64,000 bases of DNA from NCBI RefSeq assembly GCF_009650095.1, contig NZ_CP045915.1, positions 2,542,001-2,606,000 of the forward strand, given 5' to 3'. Origin of the DNA: Gracilibacillus salitolerans. GTDB lineage: Bacteria > Bacillota > Bacilli > Bacillales > Amphibacillaceae. Within the stretch, counting starts at the first letter, position 1; every line of letters begins with the position of its first letter. The notes beneath the pieces are model-generated. The model was not told the origin of the DNA. It did not search any database and saw only the letters and a program-made list of their open reading frames with translations. This document shows, piece by piece, positions 55,079 to 63,786 of this stretch. The position numbers and the translations under genes were made by a program.

Positions 55079-55354
55079 TTATTTCATTAAGCCATTTTGT
55101 TTTAAAAGCAAGATGGCTTCTTTTTTATTTTGAATATCATGCCGACTAAATAACTCCAATAAACTAATATAAAAACTTCTGTCAAATGACATTTGCAGCT
55201 GCAAAGTAAATGATAACGCTAACTTGACATGTTCTATGGAAGTATTCGTATATTTTTGCCCAAAATATATGAAGTTAACTTCTTCATCTGTTAATTTAAA
55301 TCCTTTTGTCCATAAATTTTCTAAGAAATAAGCCAATATTTCACTGTCTTTCAC
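55079..55354 (-). CDS. DUF6123 family protein
   Basis: 91 residues from GTG behind GAGTGAGGGATTTCTA; the open frame reaches 55474 but the extra 40 residues have no ribosome site. Core motif YFLENLWTKGFKLTDEEVNFIYFGQKYTN followed by QMSFDRSFYISLLEL. A small helical protein of bacilli with unknown function. Confidence 0.72.
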   Translation of the reverse strand: MKDSEILAYFLENLWTKGFKLTDEEVNFIYFGQKYTNTSIEHVKLALSFTLQLQMSFDRSFYISLLELFSRHDIQNKKEAILLLKQNGLMK

Positions 55355-55743
55355 TAGAAATCCCTCACTCTTGTACAAGCTTTTTATCTTGAATACGAAA
55401 TTGTTTATATCGCTAGTATAGATTTTTTTAGAATAGAAGTCTAGTGTTCTTTTAACTTGTATCAAGTAAATCATAGATAGCTAAGTTTCAATTTCTGCTT
55501 CTAAACCTCCTTTCTTTCTTTTCATCTTTCTGTATATCACCCCCCCTTCTTTTTTCCTAAAAATACCATTTCATTCACACGATCGACACATACTTTTTTA
55601 ACATATTTGTTCATAAAACATGCCTGAATTGAATTGTCACAATCCGTGACTATTTTGTGAAACACCTGTTATGTCAACGTTTTCATCGTATTTATTTAGT
55701 ATTATTAATAGTATAGAAAGTCTCTTTGGAAGGAGGAACATAT
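55355..55743 (+). other. Intergenic region upstream of the ba3 oxidase operon
   Basis: Besides the DUF6123 start region it holds an inverted repeat GTCAC-AATCC-GTGAC (55636-55650) with a half-site TTTTGTGAAACAC just after, and the promoter of the oxidase operon further on. No gene. Confidence 0.5.
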
Positions 55744-55896
55744 ATGAAGCCAGAACAAGATAACACATTAAGAGAAACATTTAGCAACCCAAAGCAAGAT
55801 AACACATTAAAAGGAACATTGATTTCCGTTCTATTATTAGGGGCTTTTATTATCATTAGCTGGTTTGTTGTTTTTGGAATATTTATTAGTCGTTGA
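55744..55896 (+). CDS. cbaD: Cytochrome c oxidase subunit IIa (ba3-type small subunit)
   Basis: 50 residues behind GGAAGGAGGAACATAT: MKPEQDNTLRETFSNPKQDNTLKGT, then one membrane helix (LISVLLLGAFIIISWFVVFGIF). Its position right before subunit II and its length match the single-helix IIa subunit of ba3 oxidases. An internal direct repeat (QDNTL twice) is present. Confidence 0.82.
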   Translation: MKPEQDNTLRETFSNPKQDNTLKGTLISVLLLGAFIIISWFVVFGIFISR

Positions 55897-55910
55897 GGAG
55901 GTTTTGAGAT

Positions 55911-56417
55911 ATGCATATTCATAAGTATGAAAAACTGTGGTTAATTTTTGGTGTTGGTTCCCTGATATTATTTTTAGTAATTCTAGCAATTGGAGCATTC
56001 TATAAAGAGATACACCCGCCTAGTCATATGGATACGATTGATCCGAAAAATGTACAGGAACACGAAAGTTTCAAAGAAGAAAATCTTGGATTACGCCAAG
56101 TTGGTGAAAATGAATATATTGTCAATGTTCTGTCCTCTGGTTTTTACTATGATTTAGGCAAAGACGAAAACGATAAAGCAGTTAATACAATCAGAATTCC
56201 AGTAGGCGCGAAAGTATTGTTTCAAACTACTTCAACAGACGTTGTTCATGGATTTCAAATTGCCGGAACGAACGTTAATATGATGGTAGAACCAGGGCAT
56301 ATCAGTACATTGGAAACTGTTATGCAAAAACCGGGAACTTATACATTGTTATGTAATGAATATTGCGGTAGTGGTCACCATTATATGGCAGCAACCGTGG
56401 AGGTGTTTGAACCATGA
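55911..56417 (+). CDS. cbaB: Cytochrome c oxidase subunit II, ba3 type
   Basis: 168 residues with one N-terminal membrane helix (LWLIFGVGSLILFLVILAIGAFY, about 8-30). The CuA centre is complete: VVHGFQIAGTNVN (His), CNEYCGSGHHYM (two Cys, Glu, His, Met). It is a short ba3-type subunit without a cytochrome c domain. It overlaps subunit I by four bases (ATGA). Ribosome site TGAGGAGGTTT. Confidence 0.93.
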   Translation: MHIHKYEKLWLIFGVGSLILFLVILAIGAFYKEIHPPSHMDTIDPKNVQEHESFKEENLGLRQVGENEYIVNVLSSGFYYDLGKDENDKAVNTIRIPVGAKVLFQTTSTDVVHGFQIAGTNVNMMVEPGHISTLETVMQKPGTYTLLCNEYCGSGHHYMAATVEVFEP

Positions 56418-58066
56418 TTGAAAAACATTTATCGATTTCATCAAAAGAAGCCCGCCTGATAATGGCTCATATGTATGTAGCTTTCATCTCTTTATTGGTT
56501 GGTGGCTTAATGGGTCTATTACAGACGTTTGTTAGATCAGGCACATTTAATTTGCCGTTCGGTATTGGTTATTATCAGATTTTAACAGCACATGGTGTCA
56601 TTTTGGCACTTGTTTTAACAACATTTTTTATTATTGGATTTCAATTTGCCTTAATGAGTAAGACGGTCGGTATATCAGACAAACAGCGATTAAGTGCATG
56701 GATTGGTTTCTGGACCATGCTGATTGGTACACTGCTGACTGCTGGTACGATTCTTACCGGTAAAGCAAATGTACTTTATACTTTTTATGCACCATTAAAG
56801 GCATTTCCAACTTTTTATATTGGCTTGGCTTTAGTAGTAGTTGGCAGCTGGATTGCTTGCTTTACCAATTTCCGGCAATTAGCTGTTTGGAAAAAAGCAC
56901 ATAAAGGTGGAAAATCACCACTCTTAGCATTTATGGTTGTTATCAATATGTTGTTGTGGTTTATTGCGACTTTAGGCGTTGCCGCAACAGTATTAATCCA
57001 ATTTATACCATGGTCACTTGGAATGGTAGATTCTATAAATGTTCTTGTCAGTCGTACACTGTTCTGGTATTTTGGTCACCCATTAGTTTATTTCTGGTTG
57101 TTGCCTGCATATATGGCGTGGTATGCCATTATTCCAAAAATTATTGGGGGTAAAATTTATAGTGATGCACTAGCAAGACTTTCTTTCGTATTGTTTTTAA
57201 TGTTCTCTATTCCCGTTGGTTTTCACCATCAGTTAACAGAACCAGGAATTGATCCATTATGGAAATTCATTCAAGTAGTGTTAACGTTTATGGTTATTAT
57301 ACCATCTCTATTAACAGCATTTTCCATGTTTGCTACATTTGAAATGGCTGGAAGAAGTAAAGGTTTTACAAGCTTATTTGGATGGATTAGAGCATTACCA
57401 TGGAAGGACGTTCGATTCTTTGCGCCAGTTGTAGGGATGCTTGCTTTTATTCCCGCAGGCACAGGTGGGATTATTAATGCTTCTCATCAGATGAACCAGG
57501 TAATTCATAATACGATTTGGGTGACAGGGCATTTTCATCTTACTGTTGGAACGACGGTTATCCTCACCTTCTTTGGAATTGCTTACTGGTTAATTCCTTC
57601 ACTTACGGGAAGAAAGTTAACGAAGAAAATCAATACGCTAGGGATCATTCAAACGATTGTTTGGAGCGTAGGAATGTTCATCATGTCAGGAGCTATGCAT
57701 ATAGCCGGATTATTGGGGGCACCAAGAAGATCTGCATATTCAACCTATACTGGTGCTGAACAAGTGGATACATGGATCGGCTATCAACTAGCTCAGGCTA
57801 TCGGTGGGACAATTCTATTTATCGGAATAGTATTAATGGTATATATTTTTTTCTATATGGTTTTTGGAGCACCTAAAGGTGAAGCAAGTTTTCCAATTGC
57901 AGAAGTTTCTGAAGAGGCTGAGCCTACACCACAATATTTAGAAAACTGGAAATTGTGGATTGGTATCACAATTGCCTTAATTCTATTCGCCTATACGATA
58001 CCATTTATCGATATCATCCAGCATTCCCCACCAGGTTCAGAAGGTTTTGAGAATTTGATAAGATAA
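56414..58066 (+). CDS. cbaA: Cytochrome c oxidase subunit I, ba3 type
   Basis: 550 residues with about 13 membrane helices. Haem and copper ligands are visible: LTAHGVILALVLTT (low-spin haem His), WYFGHPLVYFWLLPAY (CuB His with the cross-linked Tyr), HHQLTEPG (CuB pair), and HFHLTVGT. It belongs to the B-type haem-copper oxidases. The operon order IIa-II-I is complete for a ba3 enzyme. Confidence 0.95.
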   Translation: MIEKHLSISSKEARLIMAHMYVAFISLLVGGLMGLLQTFVRSGTFNLPFGIGYYQILTAHGVILALVLTTFFIIGFQFALMSKTVGISDKQRLSAWIGFWTMLIGTLLTAGTILTGKANVLYTFYAPLKAFPTFYIGLALVVVGSWIACFTNFRQLAVWKKAHKGGKSPLLAFMVVINMLLWFIATLGVAATVLIQFIPWSLGMVDSINVLVSRTLFWYFGHPLVYFWLLPAYMAWYAIIPKIIGGKIYSDALARLSFVLFLMFSIPVGFHHQLTEPGIDPLWKFIQVVLTFMVIIPSLLTAFSMFATFEMAGRSKGFTSLFGWIRALPWKDVRFFAPVVGMLAFIPAGTGGIINASHQMNQVIHNTIWVTGHFHLTVGTTVILTFFGIAYWLIPSLTGRKLTKKINTLGIIQTIVWSVGMFIMSGAMHIAGLLGAPRRSAYSTYTGAEQVDTWIGYQLAQAIGGTILFIGIVLMVYIFFYMVFGAPKGEASFPIAEVSEEAEPTPQYLENWKLWIGITIALILFAYTIPFIDIIQHSPPGSEGFENLIR

Positions 58067-58093
58067 ACTATATTAAAATGGATAAACAATCAA

Positions 58094-58126
58094 AAACCCG
58101 TTTCATGTAATATATGAAACGGGTTT
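58094..58126 (+). terminator. Terminator-like hairpin after the ba3 operon
   Basis: 13-bp stem AAACCCGTTTCAT / ATGAAACGGGTTT; the tail AGTATTAG is only weakly U-rich. Confidence 0.65.
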
Positions 58127-58205
58127 AGTATTAGTAAAATACTGTCAGCAGACTCCCTCTGTAGAAATGAGAAATTACTACGATCGAAGTAATTAGGATA
58201 CTTTT

Positions 58206-59345
58206 CTACTTTCCTATTTTCTTCCCAAAATACTGATAATAATCCGTTTTTATAAACGCATTAAACAATTTTCGTTTTTTAGAGGCTTTTTGACCGAATA
58301 GTGCTTCAAATTTTTCATTTGCAGTGAGAATGTAAATACTCCAAGTCGGATAATCTTTTAACGCTACCCCAAGCTTTTGATACATCTCCTCAACTTCTTT
58401 TTTATCTCCAATTCGTTCACCGTATGGCGGGTTACTGACAATATACCCCCCGCTTTCATTAGAGTGAAAGTCCGTAGCCTGCATTTGTTTCCATTGTACT
58501 AAATCAGCAAGCCCTGCTTCCATCGCATTTTCCCGGGCAATGTCGATCATTTTAGGGTCAAGATCAGATCCGTATATCGCAAGCGGCTGATCATAATTAG
58601 CTAAATCCTCCGCTTCCTCTAAAGCCTTGTCCCAAATAGCCGAGTTAATAAACTGCCACTCTTCTGCGGAAAAGGATCGATTAAAACCAGGAGCGATATT
58701 TTGTCCAATTAATGCAGCTTCAATAGGAATCGTTCCTGAACCACAAAACAAATCATAAAATGGCTCATCTACTCGCCAGTTGGTTAATTGAACTAATGCT
58801 GCAGCAAGTGTTTCTTTTAATGGTGCATCACCCTGCCCTACACGGTATCCTCTCTTATGTAAACCGGCGCCAGATGTATCTAAAGTTATTGTTACTTTAT
58901 CCTTTAAGAGAGCTGCTTCTATTTTATATTCTGCACCTGATTCTTCCAACCAGCTAGCAATTCCATGCTTTTGTTTTAATTTTTCAACAATAGCTTTTTT
59001 AACAATCGATTGACAGTCTGGAACACTATATAATGTAGATTTATGTGATTTTCCTGTCACGGGGAACTTACCATCTTCCGGAATATATTGCTCCCACGGT
59101 AACGCTTTAGTCCCTTCAAACAATTCATCATAGGTTTTTGCTTCAAATTCCCCTATCAGTAATTTCACACGATCTGCTGTTCGTAACCAGAGATTACAAC
59201 GAGCAATTGCATAATGATCCGCTTCAAAGGTTACTCTGCCATTTTCAACTGCCACGTCTTCATACCCTAATTGACATACTTCATTTGCCACAACCGCTTC
59301 TAATCCCATCGCTGCTGTCGCAATTAAGGTAACTGTATTTTTCAT
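58206..59345 (-). CDS. ypsC: 23S rRNA guanine-N2-methyltransferase-like (RlmL/YpsC family)
   Basis: 379 residues. An N-terminal THUMP domain is followed by a methyltransferase with FCGSGTIPIEAALIGQN for SAM, and the N6/N2-MTase motif SNPPYGERIG. It modifies rRNA, probably m2G as in RlmL. It precedes rnpB as in B. subtilis. Ribosome site GGAAAGGA. Confidence 0.92.
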   Translation of the reverse strand: MKNTVTLIATAAMGLEAVVANEVCQLGYEDVAVENGRVTFEADHYAIARCNLWLRTADRVKLLIGEFEAKTYDELFEGTKALPWEQYIPEDGKFPVTGKSHKSTLYSVPDCQSIVKKAIVEKLKQKHGIASWLEESGAEYKIEAALLKDKVTITLDTSGAGLHKRGYRVGQGDAPLKETLAAALVQLTNWRVDEPFYDLFCGSGTIPIEAALIGQNIAPGFNRSFSAEEWQFINSAIWDKALEEAEDLANYDQPLAIYGSDLDPKMIDIARENAMEAGLADLVQWKQMQATDFHSNESGGYIVSNPPYGERIGDKKEVEEMYQKLGVALKDYPTWSIYILTANEKFEALFGQKASKKRKLFNAFIKTDYYQYFGKKIGK

Positions 59346-59411
59346 TTATAAAATCCTTTCCTTCTAATCGATTCCATTATCAATTATTTGGTGCGTTCAT
59401 ATATCATTATG

Positions 59412-59447
59412 TACAACAAAACCCCTTTTATTAAGAAAGGGGTTTGA
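59412..59447 (-). terminator. Terminator of rnpB
   Basis: 10-bp stem AAACCCCTTT / AAAGGGGTTT; on the minus strand followed by TGTTGTAC. Confidence 0.85.
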
Positions 59448-59462
59448 AATCCTATTTACGAC

Positions 59463-59862
59463 CGGAATGAATGTCCGTAAGCCATGTTCTGTCCTTGTCG
59501 TACTGCAAACGGTGGTCAGCCTCGTACCAAAGGAGTAATCATCTGTCTACAAGCCAAAAAAGCTTGTCCTTCGTTCGGTTGAATTCCCTACTGAAAGATG
59601 CCCCTACCAATATTTGGGTTGCTCACTCGAGGGGTTTACCGCGTTCCACCTAAATAGTTTCCTATTTAGCTACGTCACTGTGGCACTTTCAAGGTATTCA
59701 CACCATATCCAAAGACGTAGGTGTTTTCCCTGCCGTTAACCTAAAAAGGTTACCTTGACTTATGACTTCGTCAAGCACGAACACTACAAGCATCTCAGCC
59801 TGTGTGAGCATGGACTTTCCTCTACACATTAGTATGTGCAGCGATTACTTCAACATTCATCC
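59463..59862 (-). ncRNA. rnpB: RNase P RNA, Bacillus type B
   Basis: On the minus strand: GAAGTAATCGCTGCAC near the 5' end, then GTAGAGGAAAGTCCATGCTC (the universal CR I/P4 core), GAAACTATTTAGGTGGAACG in the middle, GACAGATGATTACT, and GACAAGGACAGAACATGGCTTACGGAC at the 3' end, the second P4 strand. These are the invariant regions of the catalytic RNA that matures tRNA 5' ends. Position between ypsC and gpsB is as in B. subtilis. Ends are approximate to a few bases. Confidence 0.97.
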
Positions 59863-59937
59863 CTCTTTATTTAAGCCTTTACTATTGTAACACGTATAAA
59901 GGAATAGTCAATGGAAAACCAAAGATAGAATGGTAGA

Positions 59938-60225
59938 TTATTCCTCGTATTTTTTTCCGAAGACTGCCTTTTCCAAATTAGAAAGTCGTTTTAAAATGTC
60001 ATAATTGACTTGATGATTGGATGTGCTTGGTCGAACACGTGTGTGATCAGATTGTTTCTTTAATCGTTCATTTTCATGCTGCAATCGATTGATTTCTTCC
60101 TGGAAATATTCATAATCCTGAATAATAACATCTAAATACTCGTCCACTTCTTCTTGATTATAACCTCTCATCGCCGTTTTAAAATTCTTCTCTAAAATAT
60201 CTTTTCCATTTAGTTGATTTGCCAT
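59938..60225 (-). CDS. gpsB: Cell division regulator GpsB
   Basis: 95 residues from ATG behind AATGAGGTGGAAATA. The N-terminal DivIVA-like domain has [23 protein letters not shown] (about 20-40), followed by a coiled coil ([16 protein letters not shown]), and a C-terminal [12 protein letters not shown]. It links wall synthesis with division. Immediately upstream of rnpB on the same strand. Confidence 0.96.
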   Translation of the reverse strand: MANQLNGKDILEKNFKTAMRGYNQEEVDEYLDVIIQDYEYFQEEINRLQHENERLKKQSDHTRVRPSTSNHQVNYDILKRLSNLEKAVFGKKYEE

Positions 60226-60287
60226 TATTTCCACCTCATTTAATCATTACTTATCATTTTTTCAAAAAAGATATAAGTTGTCAATTT

Positions 60288-60848
60288 TTAATCTAAATGA
60301 CTTTCATTATAATCCTGATGGTCCCTCACAACCTCTTCTAGATCATTCGGCGTGATATACCAAATCGAATAGTTGGAAGATTCTACAGCTTTTTTCATTT
60401 TATCTAGTACATAACCTGCACTGCCTGGATACTCCTCATCACCAAGCACTAAACACCCATCCGTTTTATCAATTAACCAAAAATCCTTATTAATAAACTG
60501 ATAAGGAGCTTTATATGGTTCATTATACAGTGGTTGGTAATAATCAGCTTGTTCAATGATTTGAAGAAAAGCCTCTTGATAAACATCCGGCCATCTAGAT
60601 TCATATTCTAAAAATGGCGGGAATATGCCTAATTTTATGGAATACTCCTCTTTTAATTCTACTACCACTTGTGCTGCCCAAAGTTCAATTCCCATTTGAC
60701 CAGACATAATCACCCATTCTAATCCTTCGTCAATGAACGAAATCAATCTTTGTTTCAGAGCGATCTTTATAAAAGAGATTCTTGGATCATTTTCATTTCT
60801 AATATTTAATTCCATTGGTTTGTTTCCGATGACTGTGATAACTTTCAA
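60288..60848 (-). CDS. ypsA: YpsA family protein (DUF1273, SLOG superfamily)
   Basis: 186 residues from TTG behind AAAGGTAGTGTTCAAG; the track of possible starts goes back to a GTG that overlaps this site. Motifs GQMGIELWAAQVV and KTDGCLVLGDEEYPGS are characteristic. B. subtilis YpsA affects division and lies by gpsB. It may bind a nucleotide. Confidence 0.92.
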   Translation of the reverse strand: MKVITVIGNKPMELNIRNENDPRISFIKIALKQRLISFIDEGLEWVIMSGQMGIELWAAQVVVELKEEYSIKLGIFPPFLEYESRWPDVYQEAFLQIIEQADYYQPLYNEPYKAPYQFINKDFWLIDKTDGCLVLGDEEYPGSAGYVLDKMKKAVESSNYSIWYITPNDLEEVVRDHQDYNESHLD

Positions 60849-60985
60849 CTTGAACACTACCTTTTATAAGGAAACTGTATGTATCATTATAAATGAAATG
60901 ACCATTATATTCTAGTGGTTCCAATATTTCATGTTATAAGCAGCTTTTCATTTAGCCTATTTACCTCACTTTTGTTGGATTTTAT

Positions 60986-61039
60986 GTAAAAACAAATACC
61001 CCAGCACGTTTATGTACACGCTAGGGTATTTGTTTTTAC
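60986..61039 (-). terminator. Terminator after the carboxymuconolactone decarboxylase gene
   Basis: 16-bp stem GTAAAAACAAATACCC / GGGTATTTGTTTTTAC; U-rich on the minus strand. Confidence 0.8.
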
Positions 61040-61081
61040 CAGCCTCTTTAAAATTCGATCTTGCAAGACTCTGACGAGTTG

Positions 61082-61519
61082 TTATTCAGGAACATTACGA
61101 TTGGCGATCGATAATCGATTCCAGCAATTGATTGTAATAATAAGTCCCACTAAATCAATATATTGCTTTTCATTAAATTGCTGGCGAACTTTTTGATAGA
61201 CGTTATCAGGCACACCTTGCTCTGAAATTTTAGTAACAGCTTCAGTCAACTCTAGGGCAGCTTTTTCTTTTTCTGTATAGAATCCTGTTTCTCTCCAAGC
61301 ACTTAGGCAATAAATTCTTTGCTCTGTTTCTCCTAATGCTCTGGCATCCTTCGTGTGCATATTAATACAGTACGCACAATTATTGAGCTGGGAAGCTCTA
61401 ATCTTTACTAATTCAATCAGCTTCTCATCAAATTCTGCCTGTTTCTTATACATCTCCAATTGACTGATGAGCTTTACTAAATCAGGTGCTACCTCCATAT
61501 AATTGATTCTTTGTTCCAT
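61082..61519 (-). CDS. Carboxymuconolactone decarboxylase/AhpD-like protein (ECF41 partner)
   Basis: 145 residues. The AhpD signature CAYCINMHTKDARALGE has the redox CxxC (C51/C54 region) and the conserved His. It probably reduces peroxides or similar. Its promoter matches the ECF41 consensus and the ECF41-type sigma gene is directly upstream on the same strand, so it is very likely the target. Ribosome site AAAAGGAGG. Confidence 0.88.
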   Translation of the reverse strand: MEQRINYMEVAPDLVKLISQLEMYKKQAEFDEKLIELVKIRASQLNNCAYCINMHTKDARALGETEQRIYCLSAWRETGFYTEKEKAALELTEAVTKISEQGVPDNVYQKVRQQFNEKQYIDLVGLIITINCWNRLSIANRNVPE

Positions 61520-61553
61520 GATTTTTCCTCCTTTTATAAGCTTTCACTTATAA

Positions 61554-61580
61554 GACAAATTAAAAGGAGAAATTGTGACC
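61554..61580 (-). promoter_or_regulatory. ECF41-type promoter of the carboxymuconolactone decarboxylase gene
   Basis: Minus strand: GGTCACA, 16-base spacer, TGTC. The known ECF41 consensus is TGTCACA-N16-CGTC, so there is one mismatch in each box. The start of transcription would be about 61546, 27 bases before the start codon. The -35 box lies in the last codons of the sigma gene. Confidence 0.7.
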
Positions 61581-62435
61581 TATTTCTTTTAATTTATTTG
61601 GATTCATTACGACATAAATATTTTGAACACCAGCTTCTGTGTAATCAAAGGTAATCAATTTGGTAGGCTCCCCCTGTTTTTGTTGAAGAATTCCGATCTC
61701 TTCATTTACATTCACTAGACTAAGCTGACCTTGAAAAGTCCCTCTCTTTTGAATGCCTTGTAAAAATGCAACAACCCGCTTTTTGCTAATAATCGGATAC
61801 ATGGCAGACAATACTTCCCCACCACCATCGGATACAAGTACCACATCTTTTGATAGATAATGAATGAAAGGATCAAAATCACCACTTTCTGCTGCTCGCA
61901 GAAAAAGTTTGGCCAGTTCATTCGCTTCCTGTTTAGTTGCTTTTTTGAATGGTTGGTTTTTTTGTAACTTTTGCTTTGCTCTGCTAAATACTTTTCTACA
62001 GCTTTGCTCGGATCGATTGACAGTTGACGAAATGAACTTATAATCAAATGCGAGCACTTCCCTCAAGATATAAATGCATCTCTCAAGCGCTGTTAGTTGA
62101 TGTAAGAGAACTATAAAAGCGTAAGAAATAGACTCCTCTTTTAAAAGGTTGGCTAAGGGAGCATTTGCTTCTGGTGTAACAATAGGTTCCGGTAGCCACG
62201 GACCTGGGTAAACTTCTCGTTTTTTTATAGAAGATTGAAGATGATTCAAGCTTTTATTTGTCGTCATTTTTGTCAAATAAGCCTTTGGATCATCAATAGT
62301 AAACAGATCTACTTTTTCTAACTGTAGGAAAACATCATGTACAATATCCTCTGCATCTTTAATTGAACCTACCATGCGATAAGCAACCGCGAAAAGTAGC
62401 GGTTTATACTCATCATATAAATGACTATAATCCAT
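61560..62435 (-). CDS. ECF41-type sigma factor with C-terminal SnoaL-like domain
   Basis: 291 residues from the ATG of MDYSHLYDEYKPLLFAVAYRMVG. The sigma2 and sigma4 regions occupy about 1-165; the C-terminal 120 residues are a NTF2/SnoaL-like domain with DGGGE (family motif DGGGK). These factors lack a classical anti-sigma factor and instead use the C-terminal extension for control. The COE-type partner gene lies downstream. The ribosome site is weak (AAGCTGG). Confidence 0.88.
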   Translation of the reverse strand: MDYSHLYDEYKPLLFAVAYRMVGSIKDAEDIVHDVFLQLEKVDLFTIDDPKAYLTKMTTNKSLNHLQSSIKKREVYPGPWLPEPIVTPEANAPLANLLKEESISYAFIVLLHQLTALERCIYILREVLAFDYKFISSTVNRSEQSCRKVFSRAKQKLQKNQPFKKATKQEANELAKLFLRAAESGDFDPFIHYLSKDVVLVSDGGGEVLSAMYPIISKKRVVAFLQGIQKRGTFQGQLSLVNVNEEIGILQQKQGEPTKLITFDYTEAGVQNIYVVMNPNKLKEIGHNFSF

Positions 62436-62570
62436 TATTATTACCAGCTTTCTTTTTTTATCAATCATTCAATGGTCGAAGTTGTTTAACTCCATATTAT
62501 AACAAAACCGTGATGAAATCGACCAAAAGGTAATTTAATGGACGTGTAGGCGCTTATAACTAAAATAATG

Positions 62571-63683
62571 TCACAAAATTTGCTTGATAAGTTCAGATAT
62601 TCTTTTATCCATTAGTTGATTATGGTAGTTCTCTAAGCTTGCATTCATTATTTCGAGATGTTCTCTACTTTTAAAAAAAGTGAACAGCTGACTCTCGAGA
62701 TCCGTCCAGTTATTCAGGTAGTAAACAACTCCTAATTTTTGTAATTGATCCAAGTTGATAACTTCTTGTCCTGGAAGAGCGTGATAGATAAAAGTTGGCT
62801 TTCTTTTTCTTAAACATTCACTTATCGTTACCCCTCCTGGTTTAGTTAGAATACCGTCTATCGAATCATAAAGTTCATTCATTTCCTTTCTGCATGTAAT
62901 ATATTTTAACGGAATAACGTTTTGATTATTTAGTCTTTTCAATTTTCGGTATAGCAGCTTGTTTTTTCCACAAAGGACATAAAATTTGATGTTACCACTT
63001 GTTTTTATATTGTTTAACAAATCCTCCATCGCACCAACCCCGAGATTTCCACCCGTAACCATAATGGATAGAAAGGAAGAATTATTTTTCAGGACTGGAT
63101 TTCTGTTTGACTTAATCTCATGATGAACAGGAATACCTGTAAACCATATTCGCTGCTCTGGTATTCCTTTTTTTATTAAGAGTTCTTTCATATTTGGAGA
63201 TGATACAAAATGAAAGTCAATATGATCCGTTCCCCAAAAGCGATGTATGAAAAAGTCGGTATAAACATTAATTACCGGAATGTTGGTGATACCCTTTTCC
63301 TTCATCACATTCAACATATAGGATGGTAACGCATGGGTGCAGATCACACAATCTGGTTGTTTCTCTTTTATTAGTTGTTGCATTTGAGCTAAGAAAAGTA
63401 GTTCATATAGCTTGAAATTTTTAGGCTGTTCTAAATTTTTATATACACTTTGTTGATAGATCCAATTATATAAATTAGGAAATAAATGAATCCATTTCAG
63501 ATAAACTCCTGAGACGACAGCTTCCATTTTCCCATAGCTATAGGAAAGGATTTCTGCCTTTTCGCATTGCACTCGTGGTTCATTTAATTCGATTTCATGT
63601 ATTAAAGAATCTGCAACTTGATGGTGACCAGAAGGTATGTTTAAAAATGGGAGAAATAAGATCTTCTTTGAATATAGTGTCAT
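62571..63683 (-). CDS. Glycosyltransferase family protein, MGDG-synthase/UgtP-like
   Basis: 370 residues from ATG behind GAGGTGCATC (longer in-frame starts have no ribosome site). MTLYSKKILFLPFLNIPSGHHQVADSL, with the processive-diacylglycerol glycosyltransferase motif GHHQ near the N-terminus, and the GT-B sugar-nucleotide site MVTGGNLGVGAMEDL and LTKPGGVTISECLRKRKP. It probably makes a glycolipid for the membrane or for lipoteichoic acid. It is divergent from the phosphoesterase gene. Confidence 0.88.
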   Translation of the reverse strand: MTLYSKKILFLPFLNIPSGHHQVADSLIHEIELNEPRVQCEKAEILSYSYGKMEAVVSGVYLKWIHLFPNLYNWIYQQSVYKNLEQPKNFKLYELLFLAQMQQLIKEKQPDCVICTHALPSYMLNVMKEKGITNIPVINVYTDFFIHRFWGTDHIDFHFVSSPNMKELLIKKGIPEQRIWFTGIPVHHEIKSNRNPVLKNNSSFLSIMVTGGNLGVGAMEDLLNNIKTSGNIKFYVLCGKNKLLYRKLKRLNNQNVIPLKYITCRKEMNELYDSIDGILTKPGGVTISECLRKRKPTFIYHALPGQEVINLDQLQKLGVVYYLNNWTDLESQLFTFFKSREHLEIMNASLENYHNQLMDKRISELIKQIL

Positions 63684-63786
63684 GATGCACCTCATAAATA
63701 TCAGATTGTATTGGAAGTCCACCCATAAATTGCCGTAACAATTAAGGAAAAAAACCTGTATAATTAGGACCAGAGGAGTGATGAAT

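Noticed and set aside
59471..59653. A 60-residue plus-strand ORF
   Set aside because: It lies opposite rnpB, whose conserved RNA blocks explain the sequence.
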